A DNA stretch of 64,000 bases from Erythrobacter sp047872805 (GCF_047872805.1 NZ_JBLQUK010000001.1:715807-779806); one strand, 5' to 3'; positions 25,327 to 34,768 are shown, counted from the stretch's first letter. Notes: generated by a model not told the origin, from the sequence alone. A program made the numbers and translations.

Positions 25327-26274
25327 CTAGATCGAGCTGACCGATACGGTGATCCGGTCCTGATATTCCCCCGCGACACTGCGCCGCGCCGGGACATAAA
25401 CGCCCAAGCGGAACAGATCGCCGGACCGGCTGGTGGCGTTGGCGCGCGTGAAGGCCGCCGGAGCCGCGCCCAGAGCCACATTGCGTCCGTCGATTTCAAA
25501 CTGATAGGGGATCGCGTCCATCGCCTGCAAATGCGCCAGATTTCCGCCATTTTCCGATGAAATATCCACCTTGTATCCCGAACTGCTCCAGACCCTGAGG
25601 CCAAAGGGCGGCGAGCGTGTCGGTTCGGTCGCTGACAGCGCACCCAGATCAATCCGGCTGGTCTGCCCAGTGCCTGTCGCGCCGACGAACATCACATCCA
25701 CCGCTTTGGGAATATCGAGTTCCAGATTGAGCGCGAGACGGTCGAGGATTTCGCCGCTGGCGCCTACCAGCGCAAGTTGCAATTGTTCATTATAGCGGCC
25801 CGCAATCGTGCCCCAGTCGGCCGGGGCGGACGCCTGAAGACTGATGCTGCGTCCGCTGCGGCCCGATGGGACTGTGACGATGATCTGATTCTGGCTGCTT
25901 GAGACGGTTTCGCTGAATCCCGCTTCGAGCGCACGGCCCGACGCAGTCAAGCGGTATTCGGGGAAAGAGGGATCGCTGGTTAGCCGCGACAGGCGCAGGT
26001 CGACCTGACAAGTTCCGCTGCGCTGATCGTCGTCCCCATCGGTGCTTTGAACGAGTGTGACCGTGATCGTTTGTTCGCCGATCGCCTGCTGACCCATACC
26101 AAGTCCCGGCGCGAGCATGGCAATCGTCGCGCTGTCCTGCGCGAACCGGACGTCACATTCATCGCTTGGCTGAGCGAGCGCCGGGGCAGGCAGAAAAAGG
26201 GGGAGCAGAAGCGCCGCACTGGCCAGCGGTGAAAATATCCGATTGAACCCGGTGATCCGATTGCCGAACGTCAT
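25327..26274 (-). CDS. Probable fimbrial tip/minor subunit of the chaperone-usher locus
   Basis: The 315-residue product has a signal peptide (LLPLFLPAPALAQ) and two domains. The first, about residues 40-185, starts CDVRFAQDSATIAML and includes GTCQVDLRLSRL; the second, about 190-315, has KAVDVMFVGATG and a final strand QDRITVSVSSI resembling pilin C-terminal strands. This two-domain form fits an adhesin or tip subunit that receives a donor strand from the first pilin. It is the last gene of the operon and overlaps the usher by ATGA. Ligand is unknown; family assignment rests on domain layout and position. Confidence 0.7.
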   Translation of the reverse strand: MTFGNRITGFNRIFSPLASAALLLPLFLPAPALAQPSDECDVRFAQDSATIAMLAPGLGMGQQAIGEQTITVTLVQSTDGDDDQRSGTCQVDLRLSRLTSDPSFPEYRLTASGRALEAGFSETVSSSQNQIIVTVPSGRSGRSISLQASAPADWGTIAGRYNEQLQLALVGASGEILDRLALNLELDIPKAVDVMFVGATGTGQTSRIDLGALSATEPTRSPPFGLRVWSSSGYKVDISSENGGNLAHLQAMDAIPYQFEIDGRNVALGAAPAAFTRANATSRSGDLFRLGVYVPARRSVAGEYQDRITVSVSSI

Positions 26275-28871
26275 TGCTTCGTCTCCTCTATGGCGATGCT
26301 GCCAATCCGATAAAGCCCCTCTGTGGTGTCCGGAACGATCAGTTCAAACTGCCTGCCATCGCTCAACTCTATACGGTAGGTCTGCCGCGGGGCCAAGCCG
26401 ATGATCGAGAACCGGCCGGCAGAATTGGTAAAGAACTGAAGCGGTTCAAAACCCTCATCGCTATCCGACACTACCCGGCCGTTCAGCAGCGATGCGGGCG
26501 CGTCGCCGATCAACAACGTGCCGACCGCAGAGATATACCGCGTATTGCCGATAATGACCCTCGCCCCGCCGCCGGTCGCAACGCGGATCCTGTCGAGACC
26601 TTCGCCAACGTCAAAGACCGTGCCTTTCGCATCGATGTCATAGATGATCTCGCGGGTCTGATAGCCGAGCACGTCGGGGACCAGCGCTGCTCCGAACAAC
26701 CCGCTACGGCCCTGATATTCGCCATCGTTGAGACTGTTGCCGACAATCGCTTCACCCGCGATCCCTCCGGCCGGTTCGACAAGCGCAAATCCGTCGGTGA
26801 TGGTTCTGCCGATACCAAAGGAGCCATCAGCATAGGCAATCGACGTTGCAAGCTGCATTTGCGCGCGGCGATTATCGGTGATGTTGCCGAACCCGTCGCC
26901 AGAGGTCTGGAACAGCAATCGCCCGTCAAATCGGTTGCCGCGATATTGAAACGCTGCATCGGCGAGGTTGTCCCCGTCGCTTTGCTGCAGGTTTACGTCA
27001 TAGCCCCACGCGCCAACCCGGTTTTCGACCCCGCGATTGGCCCCGACGCGGAACAGCGATTGCCTGCTTCGCGCATCGGCGTTCAGCCGGCTATTACCGC
27101 CGAACAGATAGGTGACGTTAATGCGAGCGCCAAAGGCTGTATCGAAGCCGTCATTGCGGCCATATTCGACCCCCGCCACCATACGCAGGCGGCTGTTGAG
27201 CTGATGAATTACGTCGGCAAAGACATTAGTTCGAGCTGGGCTGGTGTCCCGGATAAGATGATTGAGCCCGACATTGAGGAAGGTGCGCAGGCCGAGGCTT
27301 TGCCCATAAGTTGCGTTCAGCGTGATGCGTTCTTCGTCGAAGACGTCGTTTTGACCAGCAAGCTGAAAACCGCTACTTTCATAATCGAACACCAACGCCA
27401 GTTGGCGGCTGCCCGTGGGCGTGTTCTGCGCCCAGCGATAGCCCGTTCGGGTGGCGAACCCGACCTTGTCATCACCACCGCGGGAAATGGCGAACTGGGT
27501 TTCAAACACGCCAGGCACGATTTGCGGGACCCAGCGGACCTCCGCTGCGGCAGATTGGGCCGCTTCTGACAATTGCAGCGCCCCGCCCAGCAGCAATGAT
27601 GGCGTAAATGAGCGACGATAATATGCCGAAGCGCCTAAGGGCCCATTATACGTTGGCTCCAAGTTTGCCACTTCGGAAATAACGCCTGCAAAGACGCCAT
27701 ATTCTACCTCTCCGACTTCGAGATCGACCGGGTCGAAGAAATAGTTGAAATTGGTAACGCTGGTCCTGCCGGCTGCATCGCGGATGCGAATTTCAACATC
27801 GTTTGCGCCAGAGGTGAGGGGCAATTCGGTGAGGTCGTAAATCCCCTGTTCGACCGGAATGGTGCGCACCAGATTGCCATTGTTCAAGATTTCGATTGTC
27901 GAAGGGCTGGAGATGCGCAGCCGCTGCCCGCCAAGCTGAAATGCGGGTTCGAACGGTTCGAAAATGCGTCGCCGGCGTTCGATCCCGATGCCGCCGAGCA
28001 ATTGCGTGCCAAGCAAGGGCAGCGAGGGGGCCTGAAGGTCGCCCGCGCTGATCCGCATATCGCGCCCTTCAATATCGTAAATCCCGCGAACGAACCTGCG
28101 GAACACTCCGTATTCGCCATTTTCACGAATGGTCGATCCGCCTTCGTATTGCAGGGCGAAATTTCCCATTCGGGCCGCGCCAAAGGCAATGATGTCCGGG
28201 CTGCTGACCCGCGATCCTTCGGTCGGGCTGTCGAGATAGTCGAGGTTTCCGGCAAAATTCATATAGGCGGAAAAGCCTGCGGGCTGAATCGTCGGCGGGC
28301 GATCCTCCAACCGCCGGTTGCGGGCATCAAGATCAATCACCGGAGTCAATTCGGGGGCAAGGCTTTGCAGTTGCACCTCCAGCCGTGACATGTCGAATTG
28401 CAATGCAACCCCGGCATCGGCCAGCACACGCGGCGAGACAAAAGGCTCCGCTGTGGCATCGGCTGCCAGTGCTTCGGCAATCCTGGCCTTGCCATCCACC
28501 GAAAGAAGCGGGCCGAGGAGGCTAAGCAGAGTAAACCGGTCGTAACGCACGGAACCGTCACCGTCGATTTCGACATTGATTTCGCCCAGCGCGTCCTCCC
28601 CGCGTATCAACGGCAGCGACAGGATCGTCGCGCGCCGCTGCGTTGGAAGGTCAGGAACGGCGTCGGGCTGAGGAGACACGGCGGCTTCCCCTACCGCTTC
28701 TAGTGCCGAATCGGGCGAGGGCGGAGATGACTGCCCTTCGCCACTGGATTGCGCCGTCGCCGGAGCCGATGCCAAGGCGGCTGCCATAGCGATCAGCGAT
28801 ACCGGGCGCGCAGATAGTCGCCGATAATCCGTGTCTCTGAGGCGATCCTGCGCTGAATTGCGAATAGCCAT
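26271..28871 (-). CDS. Outer-membrane usher of a chaperone-usher pilus
   Basis: The 866-residue product has a signal peptide (MAAALASAPATAQ), an N-terminal domain (SLPLIRGEDALGEINVEIDG), a long beta-barrel, and a middle segment IPVEQGIYDLTELPLTSGAN with YFFDPVDLEVGEVEYGVFAG as in ushers. The C-terminal domain has GRFSIIGLAPRQTYRIELSDG. Ushers secrete and assemble chaperone-bound pilins. The ATG at 28871 is chosen because it lies 4 nt after the chaperone stop; an upstream reading runs through the chaperone gene. The divergent sequence suggests the archaic/sigma type rather than the E. coli FimD type. Confidence 0.85.
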   Translation of the reverse strand: MAIRNSAQDRLRDTDYRRLSARPVSLIAMAAALASAPATAQSSGEGQSSPPSPDSALEAVGEAAVSPQPDAVPDLPTQRRATILSLPLIRGEDALGEINVEIDGDGSVRYDRFTLLSLLGPLLSVDGKARIAEALAADATAEPFVSPRVLADAGVALQFDMSRLEVQLQSLAPELTPVIDLDARNRRLEDRPPTIQPAGFSAYMNFAGNLDYLDSPTEGSRVSSPDIIAFGAARMGNFALQYEGGSTIRENGEYGVFRRFVRGIYDIEGRDMRISAGDLQAPSLPLLGTQLLGGIGIERRRRIFEPFEPAFQLGGQRLRISSPSTIEILNNGNLVRTIPVEQGIYDLTELPLTSGANDVEIRIRDAAGRTSVTNFNYFFDPVDLEVGEVEYGVFAGVISEVANLEPTYNGPLGASAYYRRSFTPSLLLGGALQLSEAAQSAAAEVRWVPQIVPGVFETQFAISRGGDDKVGFATRTGYRWAQNTPTGSRQLALVFDYESSGFQLAGQNDVFDEERITLNATYGQSLGLRTFLNVGLNHLIRDTSPARTNVFADVIHQLNSRLRMVAGVEYGRNDGFDTAFGARINVTYLFGGNSRLNADARSRQSLFRVGANRGVENRVGAWGYDVNLQQSDGDNLADAAFQYRGNRFDGRLLFQTSGDGFGNITDNRRAQMQLATSIAYADGSFGIGRTITDGFALVEPAGGIAGEAIVGNSLNDGEYQGRSGLFGAALVPDVLGYQTREIIYDIDAKGTVFDVGEGLDRIRVATGGGARVIIGNTRYISAVGTLLIGDAPASLLNGRVVSDSDEGFEPLQFFTNSAGRFSIIGLAPRQTYRIELSDGRQFELIVPDTTEGLYRIGSIAIEETKQ

Positions 28872-28875
28872 TGAT

Positions 28876-29610
28876 CTATTCGATTTCGACGGTGACGCTC
28901 GCAGGCTCGACCTCGACGTCGAGCGGGATGAAGAACTGCCGCGCCTTGCCCGGCGCGACAATGCCCGCACCCAACGTCCCGCCCATTTGCGCACCGTCAA
29001 ATTCTCGGGTGAAAGGTTCTCCGCTGGTGGTGGTGCCCGCAATTGTCCAATTGCGGCCGCCAGCCAGCAGCATCCCCTTGCCGTCATTTGCAACGCGCAC
29101 ATTGATACCGGATACTTCCTCGACAATTGCGGGTTCTATCGTGTCGACACGCGGCACCGCGCTGACACCTTCAGGTTCCACGCTCACGAACACGTTGAAG
29201 CGGACCGTGACCTGAACTTTGGGCGATCCGGCTTCGAGTTCGATCGGCAGTTCGCTGAGTGCGATGTAATAAACGCGCGCTTCGTCCAGGTCGGGTTCGC
29301 CGACATATTGCACCCGGACCACTTGACCCTGAAGCGGGGCGATGACCAATTGCGGCGGAAAGATCAGGAAATCATCGTCGGCGGGCGTCAGTTGAAGCTG
29401 ACCATCCTCAGATATTTCGCCGACATAGGCGCGCACTTCGATAGGGAAATCGCGGTCTGCGGTGTTGGTGAATTCTATCCGCGCGACCGAACCGCGCCCG
29501 AAAGGATCAAGTTCCACCGCCATTGGCGACACGCGGGAGGCATGGGCGGGTGCAGTAAACAGGCCCGCACAAGCAAGGAACGCGGCGAACGCGCGCAATA
29601 GCCTGATCAC
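28876..29610 (-). CDS. Periplasmic pilus chaperone (PapD-like)
   Basis: The 244-residue product has a signal peptide ending TAPAHA, then the PapD first domain starting VSPMAVELDPFGRGSVARIEFTN and the strand PLQGQVVRVQYVGEPDLDEARVYYIALSELPI, in which R and Y residues anchor the pilin C-terminus. The second domain ends in a strand ASVTVEIE. It holds pilins in a donor-strand complex until usher delivery. It starts after a terminator-like hairpin downstream of the pilin gene, an arrangement that gives more pilin than assembly factors. Confidence 0.9.
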   Translation of the reverse strand: MIRLLRAFAAFLACAGLFTAPAHASRVSPMAVELDPFGRGSVARIEFTNTADRDFPIEVRAYVGEISEDGQLQLTPADDDFLIFPPQLVIAPLQGQVVRVQYVGEPDLDEARVYYIALSELPIELEAGSPKVQVTVRFNVFVSVEPEGVSAVPRVDTIEPAIVEEVSGINVRVANDGKGMLLAGGRNWTIAGTTTSGEPFTREFDGAQMGGTLGAGIVAPGKARQFFIPLDVEVEPASVTVEIE

Positions 29611-29720
29611 AATTCAGTCTCCCCCCAAAGGATCAAATTCAAGTGCAGCACGGCATACAAAACGGATGCGATCTGGATATTCGAACTGCGTCCATTTTGA
29701 CGGCAATAGATGTGAGAACG

Positions 29721-29752
29721 AAAAGGCGGAGAGGAACGCCTCCCCGCCTTTC
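29721..29752 (-). terminator. Terminator/attenuator between pilin and chaperone
   Basis: On the minus strand GGCGGGGAGG, loop CGTT, CCTCTCCGCC (29725-29748, one G-U pair) is followed by TTTT. It lies 26 nt after the pilin stop and over 100 nt before the chaperone start, so it would end most transcripts after the abundant pilin and let a minority continue. Confidence 0.82.
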
Positions 29753-29777
29753 CAGTTACAACCAAAGACCCGTTGGA

Positions 29778-30329
29778 TCAGATGGTGGTGATTTCCACCG
29801 TGGCCGTCGCCGTGTAATCGTCTGCGGCAATTGGACGGGCGCCCGCATTCTGGTCGTCCCGGACAAATGCGCTGAATCTGACTTGCCGATGAATCGGGCC
29901 TGTAGACCGCGTTGCAGTTAGACGATCCAAGCTATTGGCCACGACTTCCCCACCCCCATAATTTTGAGCCCGAAAGCCGTAGTTAATCGTGCTCGTAAAG
30001 GGCTCGCTGCCTGGGGAGACCGTCAAACCGGCTGCGGTGGCCGAGGTCAACGGCAACGGGGTTGAGATAGTCAATTGATTATTGAAATTGCAGCTCACCC
30101 AGGCTTGTTGGCTTCCGGCGGCTTCAAATTCAGAAAGCTGCAAGGCATCAATGCCGGGCGCTTCGTTAATCGTCAGCGAGGCAAAGGCGAGGTCAGCAAT
30201 GTCTTCGATGCTGCACTCTTGTGGAACCGAAGCAGTGACCACCACGTCCTGGCTCTGGGCATTCGATTGAGCCATTGCCGAAGTCGCCATGGCCATGGAA
30301 ATCACTGAAGCTGTAAGAATCTTTTTCAT
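29778..30329 (-). CDS. Major pilin, spore coat U/CsuA-like
   Basis: The 183-residue product has a signal peptide (MKKILTASVISMAMATSAMA), a donor-strand extension QDVVVTASVPQ, a first cysteine in PQECSIEDI and a second in WVSCNFNNQLTIS, which should form the disulfide of the pilin fold, and a final strand YTATATVEITTI. The incomplete immunoglobulin-like layout fits pilins of archaic chaperone-usher systems. The ATG at 30329 is chosen for the signal peptide; a longer reading adds 44 arginine- and proline-rich residues. It is the first gene of the leftward pilus operon. Confidence 0.87.
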   Translation of the reverse strand: MKKILTASVISMAMATSAMAQSNAQSQDVVVTASVPQECSIEDIADLAFASLTINEAPGIDALQLSEFEAAGSQQAWVSCNFNNQLTISTPLPLTSATAAGLTVSPGSEPFTSTINYGFRAQNYGGGEVVANSLDRLTATRSTGPIHRQVRFSAFVRDDQNAGARPIAADDYTATATVEITTI

Positions 30330-30758
30330 CTGGATACCTTCCTGTTCCGTTGAAGCCGGCGGGCAGGGCGCACGCCGGTTTGATCGCGATTGCAAGGGGT
30401 CCCGTTTGCGAGGTTTTACACCACCCCCCCTTTGTTTGGTCGGCTCTCGATGGTCCGACATATTAACGGAGCAAACAGCTGGACAAATAGCGCCAACTGA
30501 CCATCCGTTGACAACAAACTAACGCCGTCAGGGGCGGGTTTAACCGCGTGTTAAACTTTAGGTATAGAGTAGTTCTACGTAGTTTCGGAGATTCATTTTG
30601 GTAATGCGCAGGTCGTTCTATAATGGCACAAGCTGAGCCGCTTTATTCTTCACTGTTACATGCATTAATTTGCCGAGCGGCACGTTTTTGCCGCCGGTCT
30701 GAAGCATTTGGTAAGCAAATCCGGCGATAAGCGTCCGTAGTCAGCCACGGAGCCCAAT
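30330..30758. promoter_or_regulatory. Divergent promoter region of the pilus locus
   Basis: This 429-bp stretch separates the pilin (leftward) and the pilin-like gene (rightward). It is A+T-richer than its surroundings and holds a TTGACA hexamer near 30508 and a TTAA-N7-TTAA site at 30540-30554. No protein or RNA gene is evident. The start of transcription for either gene cannot be fixed by eye. Confidence 0.6.
30540..30554. promoter_or_regulatory. CtrA-type site TTAA-N7-TTAA
   Basis: TTAA-CCGCGTG-TTAA matches the two-half-site consensus of the alphaproteobacterial cell-cycle regulator CtrA. It lies 211 bp upstream of the pilin start and 205 bp upstream of the divergent pilin-like start. CtrA is known to control pili and flagella in several alphaproteobacteria; its action here is inference. 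Confidence 0.5.
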
Positions 30759-31166
30759 ATGCCGCGCTATTTCAGGGTGATTTTTGCAGGTCTTGCCTGC
30801 ACCGCCTTTCATCAGACCGCACAGGCCGAAACCGAACGTGTGACGGTGACTGCGTCGATTCCCGAAAGTTGCAGGCTGGATGCCTCCGACCTCGTGATTG
30901 CCGAAGGGCAGCCAAGCGCGCAGGGATTTGCGTGGGAGGCGTGCAATTCGCGCCGCAGCTATCAGATCGCGGCGACAACGCGGGCACTCGATCCAACCGA
31001 ACTGGTCATGATCGATTACGATTCGCGCAGTCTGCAACTCAGCGCGTTGGGGCGCACCGAACTGATCAATCGCACCGGCCCGATTTTGAAGCGGGTTCCG
31101 ATTGCGCTGCGCGCCGATGGGCTGAAAGGTGTGCTGCGGCTCAGCGTTTCAATGACGGCGATCTAA
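30759..31166 (+). CDS. Second pilin-like secreted protein
   Basis: The 135-residue product has a signal peptide (GLACTAFHQTAQAE) and resembles the major pilin: a donor-strand-like TERVTVTASIPESCRL, a second cysteine in WEACNSRRSYQIA, and a final strand GVLRLSVSMTAI. It is about 50 residues shorter than the major pilin. Divergent orientation across a shared promoter region suggests coordinated control with the chaperone-usher operon. It could be a minor subunit, a terminator subunit or a lone paralogue; no chaperone or usher accompanies it on this strand. Confidence 0.7.
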   Translation: MPRYFRVIFAGLACTAFHQTAQAETERVTVTASIPESCRLDASDLVIAEGQPSAQGFAWEACNSRRSYQIAATTRALDPTELVMIDYDSRSLQLSALGRTELINRTGPILKRVPIALRADGLKGVLRLSVSMTAI

Positions 31167-31352
31167 AGCAACTTTCGGGTCAACGCCCCTCGGTAATCTG
31201 TCGCTGCGGCGGCACCATGACCAAACTGTAATACATATTCCCGGCCCGTAACGACCGTGTCACCGTTCGGTCGCCTTGCGGTCATCTGCGCGCGCTAGCC
31301 GCGATCCTCGAAACAGCATCCCGCGCCGCGGGACTATCGGGGGTTTCAGGTC

Positions 31353-33716
31353 ATGCGTATTGGTCTTTTCACGGGTAGCGCCGCGCTCGCATTGGCGGCT
31401 GGAATTGCTGCTCCTTCGCTTTCAGCTCAGCAGGTTCAGGGCACCGATGGCGCGCAAACAGAGGAAGGCGAGGATGAAATCCAGACCGCCCGCGAAATCG
31501 TGGTCCAGGGCGACATCGGGTTCCGCAATCGCAGCCCCGATGCCGAACCGATCCTGATCTATGACGAGGAATATTTCCAGCGGTTCGAACCCCTGACCGC
31601 AGGCGACGCGTTGAAACGGGTGCCTTCGGTGACATTCCTTTCAGACGTGATTGAAAGCGACGGCGCGCGGCTGCGCGGGCTGGACCCCGGCTACACCCAG
31701 ATCCTGATCAATGGCGAACGCGTGCCCGGCGGCAATGCGGACCGCTCGTTCTTCCTCGACCGCATCCCGGCCGAACTGATCCAGCAAGTCGAAATCGTCC
31801 GCTCCTCCTCCGCCCGCCGGACTGGCGATGCGGTTGCAGGATCGCTCAACATCGTTTTGCGCGATGGGTTTTCGCTGGACGGCGGATATGTGCGCGGCGG
31901 CGGATTGCTTTTCGATGATGGCGAATTCAAGCCTTCGGGTGGTTTCTATTATGGCGGCGCGCTGGCTGGCGGACGGGTGCTGATCGGGGCCAATATTCAG
32001 GGGCGCTACAACCCCAAGATCAAATCGAGCCTGAGGTTCGGAGATTCGCCCGAAAACAACCCGAATTTCTTCGCTGACGATTTCGACAACCGCGAAGACC
32101 AGACCGATACGCGCGACGGCACTGATTACGCCTTCAACGCCAGCTGGGGGATTGAGAGCGAGACGACGGAATTCGAAATCCTCGGCAATTTCGTGCACAC
32201 GGATCGGACTGAAAGCGAACGCTCGTTTGAATATGACGATCTGACCGCTATCAGCGGCTCGGTGTTCCTCGGCGGCAATCTGCTTACAGACAATGCTGAA
32301 TTTACTGACATCGATCAGGATACATGGTCGATTTCGGCGCGGCTCGAACAGGAATGGTCGCTCGGAGAAACCACCTTTCGCGCGACCTTTGCCCGGTTTG
32401 ACGGCAATGAAAACGGCACCGAATTTGAGATTGATTTCGAAGACGCCGAGCCGGTGCTCGAAGGCGAAAATTCACTGGTCGATGTGGTCGATGATGAATT
32501 GTCGTTTCAAATCGATCACGAGTTTGAGATCGCTGATGGCATCGAATTTGTGATCGGTGGGTTTCTGCAGTTCAAGGAACGCGACAGCGATCTAACCGTG
32601 GCGGAACAAGAGATCGACCTCGATCCGGCGCTGCAAAGCTGGGATCAGTTCAGCGACAATCCATTCGATGTCGCCGGCCAGTTCGACCCGTTCGAAGACA
32701 TCCCCGGCGGGGTCAACACCATCTCCGAAGACCGCACCGACCTGTTCGCATTGTTCGACATTGAACGCGGCGATCTGACCGCAGAGATCGGCATTCGCTG
32801 GGAAAACACATCGGTCGATATCGAAGATGCGACCGTCCCCGCTGCGCTTGCCTTTACCAGCGTGGATTATGACGAGTTCTTGCCGTCGGCCTCGTTCAAA
32901 TATGAGCTGGGCCGAGGCCGCCTTACCGCCTCGGTGGCACGGACCCTGCGCCGTCCAAGGCTCGATTTCCTGTCGCCGGTTCTGCTCGAAGAGGAACTGG
33001 AAGACAGCGATTTCCTCGGCAATCCAGGCCTTGTCCCGGAAACCGCATGGGGCGGTGATCTGGGCTATGAGCACAAAATTGGCCGAACCGGCGTGATCGG
33101 GGTCAATGTGTTTTACCGCGACATCACCAATCTGGTCGAGCTGACCACGGTTATCGACCCGCTTACGGGAATGGCGGTCGAAGGATCGGAAGGGCCCGGC
33201 ACATTCGTATTTCAGCCGCAGAATGTGGGTAGCGGCGAGGTTTACGGAATCGAGTTCGACGCCTCGTTCAGCCTTGCCTTTATCGGCCTGCGCGACACTG
33301 GCGTGTTCGGCAATCTGGCGCTGCTCGACAGCAACATCACCGATTTCGCCGGTGAACGGCGGTTCAACGACCAGTCCGAATATGTCTACAACTTCGGCGC
33401 GATCCAGAACTTGCCCGAATTCGGAGCGGCGTTCGGGGCAACCTATCGCAAACAGGGCACCGCATTTGGCCGAGTGATCGCCGAAGAAGTCACCACCAGT
33501 TACGGCGCGGACCTTGAAATCTTTGTCGAGAAACGCATCGGTGACCGCTTCACTATCCGCGCGGTAGGCTCGAACCTGCTGGACAGCACAAAGGACGAAG
33601 TGTTCAACAAATTCGACAATGTTGCCGACCAGTTGGCCCGCGACTTTGACGAGTTCGAAATCGAAAGCGAGCGCGCCGGTCCGGTGTTTCAGCTCGTTGC
33701 GAGGTATGCGTTCTGA
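31353..33716 (+). CDS. TonB-dependent receptor paired with phytase
   Basis: The 787-residue product has a signal peptide (AAGIAAPSLSAQ), a TonB-box-like REIVVQGDIG, a plug with RLRGLDPGYTQILINGERVPGG and QQVEIVRSSSARRTGDAVAGSLNIVLRDG, and a barrel ending in VFQLVARYAF with the terminal aromatic. The barrel is unusually rich in aspartate and glutamate. Its stop overlaps the start of the phytase gene (TGATG), so uptake of inositol phosphates or another phosphorylated compound is the likely role. No clear phosphate-control box was found upstream. Confidence 0.9.
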   Translation: MRIGLFTGSAALALAAGIAAPSLSAQQVQGTDGAQTEEGEDEIQTAREIVVQGDIGFRNRSPDAEPILIYDEEYFQRFEPLTAGDALKRVPSVTFLSDVIESDGARLRGLDPGYTQILINGERVPGGNADRSFFLDRIPAELIQQVEIVRSSSARRTGDAVAGSLNIVLRDGFSLDGGYVRGGGLLFDDGEFKPSGGFYYGGALAGGRVLIGANIQGRYNPKIKSSLRFGDSPENNPNFFADDFDNREDQTDTRDGTDYAFNASWGIESETTEFEILGNFVHTDRTESERSFEYDDLTAISGSVFLGGNLLTDNAEFTDIDQDTWSISARLEQEWSLGETTFRATFARFDGNENGTEFEIDFEDAEPVLEGENSLVDVVDDELSFQIDHEFEIADGIEFVIGGFLQFKERDSDLTVAEQEIDLDPALQSWDQFSDNPFDVAGQFDPFEDIPGGVNTISEDRTDLFALFDIERGDLTAEIGIRWENTSVDIEDATVPAALAFTSVDYDEFLPSASFKYELGRGRLTASVARTLRRPRLDFLSPVLLEEELEDSDFLGNPGLVPETAWGGDLGYEHKIGRTGVIGVNVFYRDITNLVELTTVIDPLTGMAVEGSEGPGTFVFQPQNVGSGEVYGIEFDASFSLAFIGLRDTGVFGNLALLDSNITDFAGERRFNDQSEYVYNFGAIQNLPEFGAAFGATYRKQGTAFGRVIAEEVTTSYGADLEIFVEKRIGDRFTIRAVGSNLLDSTKDEVFNKFDNVADQLARDFDEFEIESERAGPVFQLVARYAF

Positions 33717-34768
33717 TGTTGCGTCCCTTTCACGGCTTTGCTCTGATCACGCTGACAATCGCGGCAGCCTGTGCGTCGATTCCGGTGATGGGCGATCCTG
33801 CCGTCACGGTGACCGCGCGGGTGCAAACTCCGCCAGTGGGGACCGCCAATGAAGATGCAGCGGACGATCCGGCTATCTGGCGCAATGCAGCAGATCCCGC
33901 GAAAAGCCTGATTGTCGGCACCGACAAGAAGGGCGGGCTGTATGTCTATGATCTCATGGGCCGCGAAAAGAGCTTTTTCGCCGCATCGGGGCTCAACAAT
34001 GTCGATCTGATCGAACTGGGCGATGGCCGGGTGGTGGTCGCGGCGAGCGACCGCAGCAATCTGGCCACGGCGCAGATCATGCTGGCACTGCTCGACACCG
34101 CGACCGGCACGCTGAGCGCGGCTGGCAGCATCGCGGTCGGTCCGGGTGAGGGTTACGGCATCTGCATCGATCGCCCGCTTTCAGGCAAAGTGTCGGGCAA
34201 TGAATTCACCGTGTTCAGCGCGCCCAAGAACGGCGTAATCTACCGCACGACTATCGCAGCGGGCGGAAATAGCTTCGGAGGCGTCACAGAAACGCTTGCC
34301 ACCGTGCCGAGCCAGCCGGAGGGCTGCGTTGCCGATCCGCGCACCAACACGCTCTACATTGGCGAGGAACTGGCGGGCATCTGGGCGATCGACATCGCAA
34401 ATGGTGAAAAGCGGATGGTCGCGCGGGTCGACAATAAATTGCTGATTGCTGATGTCGAAGGGCTGGCGCTGGCCCCAGAAGGCGCTGACGGCGGCTATCT
34501 GGTCGCCTCGTCGCAGGGCGACAATGCCTACGCCGTGCTGCGGCTGCCGGATGTGACCCCGGTGGGCCGTTTCCGCATCGCGGCGGGCACCTATGGCAGC
34601 ACTGAGGAAACCGACGGTATCGAACTCGATATCCGCGATTTCGGCCCGGGTTTCCCCGGCGGGCTGTTCGTCGCGCAGGACGGGATCAATCCGCCCAATG
34701 CGCAGAATTTCAAATATGCGCGCTGGGATGAAGTGCTTGCCGCGCTGGAAAGCGGCGCTTCGCGTTAG
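33716..34768 (+). CDS. Beta-propeller phytase (3-phytase) lipoprotein
   Basis: The 350-residue product has a lipoprotein-like signal (LITLTIAAACAS), then the BPP fold with repeated acidic blades: NEDAADDPAIWRNAADPAKSLIVGTDKKGGLYVYDL, DLIELGDGR, GEGYGICI, QPEGCVADPRTNTLYIGEELAGIWAI and DVEGLALAP. These acidic clusters bind calcium and phytate in known BPP enzymes, which release phosphate from inositol hexakisphosphate. It is translationally coupled to the TonB receptor. Length matches single-domain BPP. Cell-surface or periplasmic anchoring through the cysteine at about residue 19 is predicted, not shown. Confidence 0.9.
   Translation: MLRPFHGFALITLTIAAACASIPVMGDPAVTVTARVQTPPVGTANEDAADDPAIWRNAADPAKSLIVGTDKKGGLYVYDLMGREKSFFAASGLNNVDLIELGDGRVVVAASDRSNLATAQIMLALLDTATGTLSAAGSIAVGPGEGYGICIDRPLSGKVSGNEFTVFSAPKNGVIYRTTIAAGGNSFGGVTETLATVPSQPEGCVADPRTNTLYIGEELAGIWAIDIANGEKRMVARVDNKLLIADVEGLALAPEGADGGYLVASSQGDNAYAVLRLPDVTPVGRFRIAAGTYGSTEETDGIELDIRDFGPGFPGGLFVAQDGINPPNAQNFKYARWDEVLAALESGASR

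Noticed and set aside
31212..31245. Possible PhoB box upstream of the TonB-phytase pair (CTGTAAT near 31226)
   Set aside because: Only one half resembles CTGTCAT; the second half at the right spacing does not match.
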